Shown here: in pieces, positions 22,674-29,883 of the stretch | How positions within the stretch are numbered: the stretch's first letter is position 1 | Layout of the letters: the number at the start of each line of letters is the position of its first letter | From: Bacillota bacterium | GTDB lineage: Bacteria; Bacillota; Clostridia; Peptostreptococcales; Anaerovoracaceae | DNA: 34,955 bases | Direction: 5' to 3' | Assembly: GCA_017459895.1 (NCBI GenBank) | Contig: JAFUCA010000035.1 | Location: 1-34,955, forward strand | Program-made: the position numbers and the translations under genes | The notes under the pieces: generated by a model | The model's database searches: none | Seen by the model: the letters and a program-made list of their open reading frames with translations, nothing else | What the model was told of the DNA's origin: nothing

Positions 22674-22702
22674 GACAGGTCGGAAACGGCCTGTCATTTT
22701 TT
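22674..22702 (+). terminator. Terminator of the nagB-glmM operon
   Basis: A 9-bp stem (22674-22682 with 22687-22695, one G-U pair) closes on a GAAA loop and is followed by ATTTTTT. The stop codon of the convergent gtrA-like gene lies inside its 3' arm. Confidence 0.92.
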
Positions 22703-23089
22703 GTCATGAAAGATCAGTTTCTTCTGGATCAGATAGTTGGCGAAGAACAGCACGCACTCCACGCAGAACTTGAGCACGATGGTGGGCAGCGGCAGATGGG
22801 CGGTCAGGAAGGTGACGGCAAGGCCGCTGACGGTGCTGGAGAGGATCACCAGCAGGATGTACTGAAGGAACTGGCGCAGAGGATGTCCGCAGCTGCGGAA
22901 GACGCCGTTTCGGTTCAGTGCGAAATTCACCACGCAGGAACAGGCCCGGGCGATGTAGGTGGAGACCAGGATGGACTGGCCCAGCTGCAGCACCAGAGCG
23001 AACACGCCGTAGTCCACGAGAAAGGACAGTATGGACGAGATCCCGTATTTCAGGATCGTCGATTTCAGGAAATCGGCCAGCTTTTGCAT
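22694..23089 (-). CDS. GtrA/DPMS-family membrane protein
   Basis: The 131-residue protein has four hydrophobic helices and the GtrA family opening KYGISSILSFLVDYGVFALVL, followed by ARACSCVVNFALNRNGVFR and a closing NYLIQKKLIF. Family members help move lipid-linked sugars or support polymer glycosylation in the membrane. The start at 23089 lacks a clear ribosome site; a weak promoter (TTACCT and TACCAT on the minus strand, 18-base spacer) would place the transcript start close to the ATG, so translation with a very short leader is possible. No glycosyltransferase is adjacent. Confidence 0.85.
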   Translation of the reverse strand: MQKLADFLKSTILKYGISSILSFLVDYGVFALVLQLGQSILVSTYIARACSCVVNFALNRNGVFRSCGHPLRQFLQYILLVILSSTVSGLAVTFLTAHLPLPTIVLKFCVECVLFFANYLIQKKLIFHDKK

Positions 23090-23124
23090 AACAACTGTAT
23101 GGTATCACATCCAGTCACCAAAAG

Positions 23125-23137
23125 GTAACCCGGTTAC
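23125..23137. promoter_or_regulatory. Candidate operator dyad between gtrA-like and macrodomain genes
   Basis: GTAACC-C-GGTTAC is a perfect dyad with a one-base centre, flanked by A runs on both sides, in the divergent promoter region. It overlaps the likely -35 of the gtrA-like gene. Confidence 0.4.
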
Positions 23138-23151
23138 AAAAAACTGCGTAC

Positions 23152-23180
23152 TTTCCCAAAAGCTGTTTTTAGGTTATACT
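23152..23180 (+). promoter_or_regulatory. Weak promoter of the macrodomain-sirtuin unit
   Basis: TATACT (23175-23180) is a good -10, but the -35 position 17 bases upstream reads TTTCCC. The poor -35 suggests need for an activator or low basal expression. Confidence 0.5.
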
Positions 23181-23230
23181 GTAAGCGTAATCAAAAAGCG
23201 TGAACAGTGGCCGGAATGCAGAGGTAGAAG

Positions 23231-24079
23231 ATGACAATGGATATGCACGGAGGTATGACACAGGAGCAAAGGCTGGACTGGCTGGTGGAGGAATTCAAGG
23301 AAGACTCCGGGACCTACCGGGATCTGGAGACTCCGGAGCAGGCGGACGGGAAACGTCAGCTGCTGCGGTCGCTGATGAATATCCGGATGCCCCGGCCGAT
23401 GGGCGAGGAAGTGCTCAGGGTGCAGGACGCCTATCTTCTGGGCCGGGCGCAGGAGAAGGGCGTGGTACGGCTGGCGGATATCCCGGTCATTACGAAGACT
23501 CCCGCGGATTCGGACCTTGGCGGAGAGATCTCCATCTGGCAGGGGGACATCACCCGTCTGGAGTGTGACGCCATCGTCAATGCGGCGAATTCCCGGATGC
23601 TGGGGTGCTTTCAGCCTTGCCACAGCTGCATCGACAACTGCATCCATACCTACGCCGGGATCCAGCTGCGGCAGGCCTGCGAAGCGGAGATGCAAAAGCT
23701 CAGGGAAAAATACGGACCGGACTATGAGCAGCCTACGGCGGTGCCCATGATCACCGATGCCTATAACCTGCCGGCGAAGAAGGTCATCCATATCGTGGGC
23801 CCCATCGTCATGGGACCGCTGAGCCGGGAGCACGAACGGGATCTTGGGGAGTGTTACCGGAGCACGCTGGAGATTGTGCGGGAGCACGGACTGCGGAGCG
23901 TGGCCTTCTGCTGCATCTCCACGGGAGTGTTCCGCTTCCCGAACCGGCGGGCAGCACAGATCGCTGCAGATACCGTGCTCCGGTGGCTCTCGGAGAACCC
24001 GGGCGACATTGACCGGGTGATCTTCAACGTGTTCAAGGACGAGGATCTGCAGCTCTATCAGGAGCTGCTTGAGAAATAA
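23231..24079 (+). CDS. Zinc-dependent macrodomain protein, ADP-ribosyl hydrolase type
   Basis: The 282-residue protein has a helical N-terminal extension (residues 1-90) and a macrodomain (about 95-280). The ADP-ribose motifs QGDITRLECDAIVNAANS and STGVFRFPN are clear. The insert MLGCFQPCHSC gives Cys126, His131 and Cys133, the metal ligands of the Zn-macro class linked to SirTM sirtuins, followed by IDNCIHTYAG. Enzymes of this class remove ADP-ribose from proteins modified by SirTM. The sirtuin gene follows after 12 bases, supporting that pairing. The ATG at 23231 is preceded by AGAGGTAG. Confidence 0.93.
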   Translation: MTMDMHGGMTQEQRLDWLVEEFKEDSGTYRDLETPEQADGKRQLLRSLMNIRMPRPMGEEVLRVQDAYLLGRAQEKGVVRLADIPVITKTPADSDLGGEISIWQGDITRLECDAIVNAANSRMLGCFQPCHSCIDNCIHTYAGIQLRQACEAEMQKLREKYGPDYEQPTAVPMITDAYNLPAKKVIHIVGPIVMGPLSREHERDLGECYRSTLEIVREHGLRSVAFCCISTGVFRFPNRRAAQIAADTVLRWLSENPGDIDRVIFNVFKDEDLQLYQELLEK

Positions 24080-24091
24080 GGAGGAACGGGA

Positions 24092-25102
24092 ATGACAGGA
24101 AGAGACGGATACAGAGAAAGCATCTCCAAAGGGCTGGATGCCGTCTATAAACTCGGCAGGAACATCACCATGAACACCGGGGACCGCGAAACCGAGATTC
24201 CCCGGCTGCGCCGGGAGATCGAAGAGGCCGAGTTCATCGTCATCGGCGCCGGTGCAGGTCTTTCCACCTCTGCGGGCCTGATCTACAGCGGCGAGCGCTT
24301 CGAGAAATACTTCTATGATTTCGCGGAAGCGTATGGCATTACCGATATGTACTCCGGCGGCTTCTATCCCTTCCCGGATGCCCAGACCCGCTGGGCCTGG
24401 TGGGCCCGGCACATCTATTTCAACCGCTACGTGGATGCTCCGAAGCCGGTCTACCGGCAGCTGCTGGATCGGATGAAGGACCGAAACTACTTCGTCATCA
24501 CCACCAATGTGGACCATCAGTTCCAGAGGGCGGGCCTCGACAAGTCCAGGCTCTTCTATACCCAGGGGGATTACGGGCTGTTTCAGAGCGTGGATCCTGC
24601 CTGGCAGGAGACCTACGACAACGAGGAATGGGTCATGAAGGCCATGGAGGCCCAGGGCTTCGTCCGAAATGATCAGGGCGAGTTTGCCGTTCCGGAGGGG
24701 GCCAGCCTTTGCATGAGGATCCCTGCGGAGCTGATTCCGAAAAGTCCCCGGGACGGAAGTGAAGTCACCATGAATCTGCGCTCGGACGATACCTTCGTGG
24801 AGGATGCGGGCTGGCACAGGGCATCGGAAAGCTATTCGGAATTTCTGCAAAGGCTGGCCGGCCGCCGGGTGCTCTTCCTGGAACTGGGCGTGGGAGCGAA
24901 TACACCGGTGATCATCAAATACCCCTTCTGGGCGGAGACGTACGAGAATCCAAAGGCCACCTACGCCTGCCTGAATTACAACGAGGCCTTCTGCCCGAAG
25001 AAGATCGAGAAGCAGTCCATCTGCATCGACGGGGACATCGGGGAAGTGCTGGACGCAATAGGGGAAGTATCTGAATCGGCACAGGGGACATCGGCCTTAT
25101 GA
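24092..25102 (+). CDS. SirTM-type (class M) sirtuin, putative protein ADP-ribosyltransferase
   Basis: The 336-residue Sir2-fold protein has GAGAGLSTSAG (residues 52-62) with YSGERF instead of the GIPDFR of deacetylases, TTNVD (Asn139, Asp141), and YTQGDYG, where Gln158 replaces the catalytic His. These are the marks of SirTM enzymes, which ADP-ribosylate a lipoylated GcvH-like protein in known systems. Unusually, the four zinc-ribbon cysteine positions read Ser166, Ala170, Ser218 and Asp221. The macrodomain gene lies just upstream; no GcvH-L or LplA gene is in the window. The stop overlaps the next start as ATGA. Confidence 0.92.
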   Translation: MTGRDGYRESISKGLDAVYKLGRNITMNTGDRETEIPRLRREIEEAEFIVIGAGAGLSTSAGLIYSGERFEKYFYDFAEAYGITDMYSGGFYPFPDAQTRWAWWARHIYFNRYVDAPKPVYRQLLDRMKDRNYFVITTNVDHQFQRAGLDKSRLFYTQGDYGLFQSVDPAWQETYDNEEWVMKAMEAQGFVRNDQGEFAVPEGASLCMRIPAELIPKSPRDGSEVTMNLRSDDTFVEDAGWHRASESYSEFLQRLAGRRVLFLELGVGANTPVIIKYPFWAETYENPKATYACLNYNEAFCPKKIEKQSICIDGDIGEVLDAIGEVSESAQGTSAL

Positions 25103-25929
25103 ACAGCAGCAAACGCGTCAAGAAAAAAAGACTGACTGCCGTCAGCATCTGGCATTTCGTCCGGCTGACCTACCGGGCGGTGCTGTTTGTCGTTTTTGCC
25201 GTCATCTACGTCGATTACCGGGTCACTCTCCCCGATGTGGCCGTTCTGAAGAGCGGCGCGGGGCTGCTGACGGATCTGAGCCATTCGGCGGCGATCCGCA
25301 ATGCCATGCTGGGGATCGTATGGGCCGTGTTCATGGTGGAGATGGTCCTCAGGCTGTTTCCCTCCCGGCTGGAGAGCCCGGGCTGTCAGAAGCAGTTCGC
25401 CGGCACCTACATTAAAACCGGGCAGACGGAGATCGACATCCCAGACAACAACGCGACCATGCTGGTGGCGCTGGTCTGGGTGTGCCTGAACGCCCCCATC
25501 GGAATGCTCTACATGGCGGGGATCCTGGATGCAGGGATCCTGATTTTGCTCAGCTGCGCCTACGCGGTGTGCGATATGATCTGCATTCTGTTTTTCTGTC
25601 CGTTCCAGAGCTGGTTCCTGAAGAACAAATGCTGCGGATCCTGCCGGATCTACAACTGGGACTACGCCATGATGTTCACGCCGCTGTTTTTCGTGAGCTC
25701 CGCCTATACCTGGAGCCTGATCGGCATGTCTCTGGTGCTGCTGATGCGGTGGGAGGTCACGTTTTACCGGTATCCGGAGCGGTTTTCGGAGCGGACGAAT
25801 GAGTACCTGCGCTGTAAGAACTGCACGGAGAAACTGTGCGCTCATAAGAAGCAGCTGCACAGCCTTTGGAAGAACGTAGCGGCATTTACGGCGGAACGGA
25901 CGAAGCGGCTGCGCCGGGAGGAGGAATAA
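25099..25929 (+). CDS. Six-helix membrane protein with cysteine motifs, unknown function
   Basis: The 276-residue protein has a basic N-terminus and about six hydrophobic segments (roughly residues 25-42, 65-88, 115-135, 138-165, 185-205 and 205-220). Two cysteine groups lie outside the helices: CPFQSWFLKNKCCGSC near 170 and CKNCTEKLCAHKK near 240, in the right form for metal or redox chemistry. I do not recognise the family. It overlaps the sirtuin stop by four bases and the mnmA start by one, so it is part of the same transcript. A function in ADP-ribosylation is not shown by the sequence. Confidence 0.8.
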   Translation: MNSSKRVKKKRLTAVSIWHFVRLTYRAVLFVVFAVIYVDYRVTLPDVAVLKSGAGLLTDLSHSAAIRNAMLGIVWAVFMVEMVLRLFPSRLESPGCQKQFAGTYIKTGQTEIDIPDNNATMLVALVWVCLNAPIGMLYMAGILDAGILILLSCAYAVCDMICILFFCPFQSWFLKNKCCGSCRIYNWDYAMMFTPLFFVSSAYTWSLIGMSLVLLMRWEVTFYRYPERFSERTNEYLRCKNCTEKLCAHKKQLHSLWKNVAAFTAERTKRLRREEE

Positions 25930-27008
25930 TGAAAGCACTGATTGCCATGAGCGGCGGCGTGGATTCCAGCGTGGCCGCCAAGCTTACGCAGGAAGAGGGA
26001 TACGAGTGCATCGGCTGCACCATGAAGCTGTTTGAACAGCCGCCGGGAGAGGAGCCGGATCCGGACCGCCCCCGGCGCACCTGCTGCTCCCTGGACGATG
26101 CGGAGGACGCGAGAAGCGTCGCGACGCGGCTGGGCATGCCCTTTTATGTGTTCAATTATCAGGAGGATTTCCGCCGCTGTGTCATGGATCCCTTCGTCGA
26201 AAGCTATACCCGGGGCCGCACCCCCAACCCCTGCATCGACTGCAACCGGTATCTGAAATTCGACCGGCTGCTGCAGCGGGCGCGCCAGCTGGGCTGCGAC
26301 TGTGTGGTGACCGGCCACTACGCCCGGATCGAGCGGGATGAAAATACCGGCCGGTACCTGCTGAAAAAAGGCCTGGATCCGTCCAAGGATCAGAGCTACG
26401 TCCTCTACAATCTGACCCAGGAGCAGCTGGCCCACGTGCGGATGCCCCTCGGACAGCTGCACAAGAGCCATGTCCGCGAGATCGCGGATGCGGACGGGTT
26501 CGTCAACGCGGAGAAGCCGGACAGCCAGGACATCTGTTTCGTACCGGACGGGGACTATGCGGGGATGATCCGCCGCTACACCGGACAGGATTTCCCGCCG
26601 GGGGAGTTCGTGGATCTGGACGGAAATCCCATAGGGACCCACAAGGGCATTATCCACTACACCATCGGTCAGACCCGGCGGCTGGGTCAGGCCTTCGGGC
26701 GGCCCCGCTACGTCTGCCGCATCGATGCAGCGTCCAACCGGATCTGGCTGGGCGGTTCGGAGGACGTCTATTCTTCCTATGCAAAGGCTGGAGATTTCAA
26801 TTGGATCAGCGGCGAGGTGCCCCAGGGGGAGATCCGCTGCAGGGTTCGTACCCGGTACAAGCAGAAGGAGCAGTGGGCAACCGTGCGTCCGGCAGCCGAG
26901 GGGGAGGCCGAAATATTCTTCGATGAGCCTCAGCGGGCGATCACCCCGGGACAGGCAGCGGTGCTGTACGACGGGGACATCGTCCTCGGAGGAGGAACGA
27001 TTTTGTGA
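25929..27008 (+). CDS. mnmA: tRNA-specific 2-thiouridylase MnmA
   Basis: MnmA thiolates U34 in tRNAs for Lys, Glu and Gln using ATP and persulfide sulfur. The 359-residue protein has the PP-loop SGGVDSS (residues 8-14), catalytic Cys102 in PNPCIDCN and Cys203 in SQDICFV, then the YTIGQ segment and a C-terminal beta-barrel. The ATG at 25929 overlaps the previous stop (TAATG) and follows GGGAGGAGG. It is the last gene of the macrodomain unit. Most clostridia pair mnmA with a cysteine desulfurase, which is not seen here. Confidence 0.96.
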   Translation: MKALIAMSGGVDSSVAAKLTQEEGYECIGCTMKLFEQPPGEEPDPDRPRRTCCSLDDAEDARSVATRLGMPFYVFNYQEDFRRCVMDPFVESYTRGRTPNPCIDCNRYLKFDRLLQRARQLGCDCVVTGHYARIERDENTGRYLLKKGLDPSKDQSYVLYNLTQEQLAHVRMPLGQLHKSHVREIADADGFVNAEKPDSQDICFVPDGDYAGMIRRYTGQDFPPGEFVDLDGNPIGTHKGIIHYTIGQTRRLGQAFGRPRYVCRIDAASNRIWLGGSEDVYSSYAKAGDFNWISGEVPQGEIRCRVRTRYKQKEQWATVRPAAEGEAEIFFDEPQRAITPGQAAVLYDGDIVLGGGTIL

Positions 27009-27011
27009 CAC

Positions 27012-27037
27012 AAAAAAACGGCGGCTTCGCGCCGCCG
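27012..27037 (-). terminator. Terminator of the small minus-strand gene, between convergent genes
   Basis: A 7-bp stem CGGCGGC / GCCGCCG (27019-27025, 27031-27037) with loop TTCGC is followed on the minus strand by seven T residues (27018-27012). It may also slow plus-strand transcription leaving mnmA. Confidence 0.9.
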
Positions 27038-27041
27038 CAGT

Positions 27042-27428
27042 TTATTCTTCGAACACCTTCCGGATGACGAAGCTCAGCCGGTCATCCAGCGGGCCGTCCT
27101 CGCCATCGGTGGTTCCGGCGCAGTGAGACATCTCGTCCGCCAGCCGGAGCAGATCCTTCCAGAGCTTCAGAGCCTTCTTGTCAAAAGACCAGTTTATGGG
27201 AAGGGTGATGGTGATGGAGACATCGGTTTCCTCATAAGCCACCGAAACGGAGATCAGTTCGCTTCCTTCGTCCTTCGTATGGTTCTCCAGAAGATTCCGT
27301 ATCAGCGCCAGAGCCTGTCCGACCTTGGCGAAATTCTTCGTCGGGACCTTGTCCTTCTCGTTCTCCGAGATGTAATCCATAACAGCCCGCATGATATCGT
27401 TGCTGATCATATTGTTTCGTGTACTCAT
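27042..27428 (-). CDS. Conserved-looking small protein of unknown function
   Basis: A 128-residue soluble protein with a helical N-terminal part (ISNDIMRAVMDYISENEKDKVPTKNFAKVGQALALIRNLLENHTKDEG) and a beta-rich middle (ISVSVAYEETDVSITITLPI) followed by another helix. No known family, signal peptide or membrane helix is seen. It has a nearly consensus promoter, a GGAAAGGAA ribosome site and a strong terminator, so it is a real, probably well expressed single gene. It is convergent with mnmA. Confidence 0.75.
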   Translation of the reverse strand: MSTRNNMISNDIMRAVMDYISENEKDKVPTKNFAKVGQALALIRNLLENHTKDEGSELISVSVAYEETDVSITITLPINWSFDKKALKLWKDLLRLADEMSHCAGTTDGEDGPLDDRLSFVIRKVFEE

Positions 27429-27473
27429 GATTCCTGTTCCTTTCCGGGTTTGTTTTTATTTCAGAACAATTTT

Positions 27474-27502
27474 ATTATAATCCGCTCAGTATCGTTTCGC
27501 AA
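27474..27502 (-). promoter_or_regulatory. Promoter of the small minus-strand gene
   Basis: On the minus strand TTGCGA (27502-27497) and TATAAT (27479-27474) are 17 bases apart, 46 bases from the start codon. Its -35 abuts that of the divergent promoter. Confidence 0.85.
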
Positions 27503-27531
27503 GTGACTCTGATGCGGTTTTGCTGTATAAT
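27503..27531 (+). promoter_or_regulatory. Promoter of the long leader before the P-loop gene
   Basis: GTGACT (27503-27508) and TATAAT (27526-27531), 17 bases apart, predict a transcript start near 27538, about 440 bases before the next start codon. Confidence 0.65.
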
Positions 27532-27539
27532 AAGAAAAT

Positions 27540-27976
27540 GGTTACCGTCCAATAACAACGACATTATGAGCACTTTTGATGCATGTGGATCGAAAACTCA
27601 TATTTCTTAGAATCCTTTTGGGACAAATCCTCGATTTCAAACATCAGCGAATGGGATTTGTCTCGATTATTTATATTTTATGAGTTCGATTGGACCGAGA
27701 CAGAGCATATGGATCGAACTGGCGAAAGAAATGTCGCGTTTCGTTCCGCCATCATCAAAACAGCTAAATTTTGCTTTCGTTTCGTACCGCCGGGTTCAGA
27801 TAATGAGCCAAGACCTTTGTGAGTGTGAATTGTCCTTCAAATACTCTGTGGCATTTATCTCTGCGGGAAAGGCTTGTGGGTAACTGGTGTACAGTCTGTG
27901 AGCAGGTGATGCGTCGCCTTGCCTGAGCCTGGCGACCGTCTGAAAAGTAACAGAAAATGCGACAAGGAGGGATTAC
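27540..27976 (+). promoter_or_regulatory. Long structured 5' leader without a convincing gene
   Basis: About 440 bases, AT-richer than the neighbours. Stem A pairs ATCGAA(AA)CTCAT (27589-27601) with ATGAGTTCGAT (27680-27690) and encloses a perfect 9-bp stem GACAAATCC / GGATTTGTC (27622-27630, 27654-27662). Stem B pairs AGTTCGAT (27683-27690) with ATCGAACT (27713-27720), so A and B compete for the same strand. A further hairpin covers 27721-27750, and GTCGCC / GGCGAC (27913-27918, 27931-27936) lies before the GGAGGG ribosome site. Short frames inside (such as 27583-27822) lack ribosome sites. It may be a cis-regulatory RNA; no known class is recognised. Confidence 0.45.
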
Positions 27977-29668
27977 ATGAGAGAGACACTTTATCTGGCG
28001 GACACCATCGCCATTATCAATTACGACAGGACCTTTCCGACGACGAAATCCGGGCTGATCAAATCCCCGGAGTTTCATCAGGTGATGGGCCAGTTTTTGC
28101 ATGATCTGAAAGAAAAGGACGCAGAGCTCTACGCCTGGGCCTGCGGGGGGAAGGATGAAGCGGAGGCGGTGGCGGAGCTTTGCCGGCTGGCGAGGACCAT
28201 CATCGTCTTTGACATGGACGAGATCACCAGCCCCTACATCGACGGAACCGACCGGGCGCTGCGGTTCGTGGAGACCATGTACGATTTCTGGAGAGACCAC
28301 CAGCGGTACTCCGTGACCACCAACCGGGCCAGCGATGTGGAGTCCTCGGAGTTCATGGAGCGGGACTCCCAGTTCAATGAGCTGATCCGCAATACCTTCC
28401 GGCAGATCGAGCAGACCCTGAGCGGGAGGATCAACAAGGTCCTGCGGCAGCAGCATTCCGGCACCAACGCCGCCATCGCCGGCTACTATCTGGAGGAGCT
28501 GGATCTGAGTGAGCGGTACCGTTTCCTGAAGGATATCATGTTCATCGATTCCATCATGCTGCGCACGCCGACGATCCTGCATCCGAAGAACACGAAGCGG
28601 GAAGGCATGTTCGAGGAGACCGGAAGGAATCCGGCCTTCACTTTCCACGGAGACCCGGAGGAGTTCTTCTGCTATCCGGCGAAGGTGGGAGGACTCCTGC
28701 TGTTCATCTGCTTCCACAGAGATTTTATGGCCAACGGCGTTTCCTGCGCCAACCTGTTCGAACTGGCAACGCCGGAGGAAGCGGCGGCCCGGCCGGACGG
28801 GATCGTGCTGTTCGGAAATCCCGACGGAGAGGGGAAATGCACCTTCTACCACGACCAGGACGAGAACCTGTGGGTGGGCAGCGTGTCCGCCAGCGGCAAG
28901 GTGGATTATTTCGGCTACATGAAAAAGATGGTCCTGACCCTGCACAACGTGGCGATGATGGAGCGGGGGTGGCTTCCCATCCACGGCGCCTTCATCAACG
29001 TGATCCTGAAGGACGGACGGCGGAAGGGCATCTGTCTGATGGGGGATTCCGGCGCGGGCAAGTCGGAGACCATTGAGGCGCTGAAGGCAGTGGGAAGCGA
29101 CAGGATCCAGCGCATGGAGATCGTCTTCGATGATATGGGGACCTTCCACGTCGAGGACGGCCGGCCCGTCGCCCACGGCACAGAGATCGGCGCCTTCATC
29201 CGCCTGGACGATCTGGATCCGGGGGCGCCCTACCGGGACATTCACCGGTCGATCTTCTTTAATCCGGACCGCTCCAACGCCCGGGTCATCACCCCGGCAG
29301 CGCCCTACTCCCTGATCATGCAGGATCATCCCATCGACCTGTTCGCCTATGCGAACAACTACGATGATCAGCCGGGCCTTCGCAGGATCGAGGATCCTCA
29401 GGAGGCGAAGGAAGTCTTCGTCCGGGGAAGGCGCATGGCCAAGGGTACGACCCAGGAGGTCGGCCTGTCAGAGACCTATTTCGCCAATCCCTTCGGCCCC
29501 ATGCAGCAGCAGCAGGTCTGCAGCCCGATCATCGACGAGGTGTTTGACAGCCTGCGGGAGAGCGGCGCCTTCATCGGGGAGGCCTTTACCCATCTGGGCA
29601 TCAACCCGGAGGGGGATGACATTCAGGAGACCGCCCGGGCGCTGCTGGCGCTGATCGAGGAGCTGTGA
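27977..29668 (+). CDS. PEP carboxykinase / HPr kinase-like P-loop protein, function unknown
   Basis: The 563-residue protein has a large N-terminal region without recognised motifs and a C-terminal kinase-like domain. The loop GDSGAGKSE (residues 356-364) resembles those of HPr kinase and ATP-dependent PEP carboxykinase. His336 in IHGAFIN and FDDMGTF (384-390) may provide metal ligands. A closing stretch reads MAKGTTQEVGLSETYFANPFGP. It is not a standard PckA: length and N-terminus differ and the full PEPCK signatures are missing. The ATG follows AAGGAGGG. It stands alone behind a long leader, and no partner gene tells its substrate. Confidence 0.7.
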   Translation: MRETLYLADTIAIINYDRTFPTTKSGLIKSPEFHQVMGQFLHDLKEKDAELYAWACGGKDEAEAVAELCRLARTIIVFDMDEITSPYIDGTDRALRFVETMYDFWRDHQRYSVTTNRASDVESSEFMERDSQFNELIRNTFRQIEQTLSGRINKVLRQQHSGTNAAIAGYYLEELDLSERYRFLKDIMFIDSIMLRTPTILHPKNTKREGMFEETGRNPAFTFHGDPEEFFCYPAKVGGLLLFICFHRDFMANGVSCANLFELATPEEAAARPDGIVLFGNPDGEGKCTFYHDQDENLWVGSVSASGKVDYFGYMKKMVLTLHNVAMMERGWLPIHGAFINVILKDGRRKGICLMGDSGAGKSETIEALKAVGSDRIQRMEIVFDDMGTFHVEDGRPVAHGTEIGAFIRLDDLDPGAPYRDIHRSIFFNPDRSNARVITPAAPYSLIMQDHPIDLFAYANNYDDQPGLRRIEDPQEAKEVFVRGRRMAKGTTQEVGLSETYFANPFGPMQQQQVCSPIIDEVFDSLRESGAFIGEAFTHLGINPEGDDIQETARALLALIEEL

Positions 29669-29723
29669 GGCAAAAACCGCACAATGATACGTTCAAGAAC
29701 AATAAGCATAGCAAGATAGTGAA

Positions 29724-29739
29724 TTGAAACCGGTTTCAA
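29724..29739. promoter_or_regulatory. 16-bp perfect palindrome matching a CcpA/LacI-type operator (cre)
   Basis: TTGAAACCGGTTTCAA is fully palindromic. Its core at 29725-29738 fits the cre consensus TGWNANCGNTNWCA at every defined position. It lies 80 bases upstream of the atp promoter and 56 after the P-loop gene. Confidence 0.6.
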
Positions 29740-29803
29740 AAGGTGAAAAAATTAACGAAATTATCATAAATATGCTCACTTTCCGAATGATACTTTCGGC
29801 TCG

Positions 29804-29833
29804 TTGACACAAATCAAAGCGATAAGGTAGACT
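29804..29833 (+). promoter_or_regulatory. Promoter of the ATP synthase operon
   Basis: Consensus TTGACA (29804-29809) and TAGACT (29828-29833) with an 18-base spacer, 51 bases before the first start codon. Confidence 0.75.
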
Positions 29834-29883
29834 ACGGATATGAGAAGAACTTTATCGCAGTAAAGAAACGAGCAGGAGGAATC

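Noticed and set aside
23174-24850. Minus-strand open frame across the macrodomain and sirtuin genes
   Set aside because: The plus-strand genes are firmly identified, and this frame begins and ends inside them without start signals.
27583-27883. Two short overlapping plus-strand frames (79 and 67 codons) in the leader
   Set aside because: No ribosome site, no recognisable protein, and they cover the competing RNA stems; treated as leader.
27764-29329. Minus-strand open frame opposite the P-loop gene (521 codons)
   Set aside because: No ribosome site or motif; it spans the leader and the gene as an antisense shadow.
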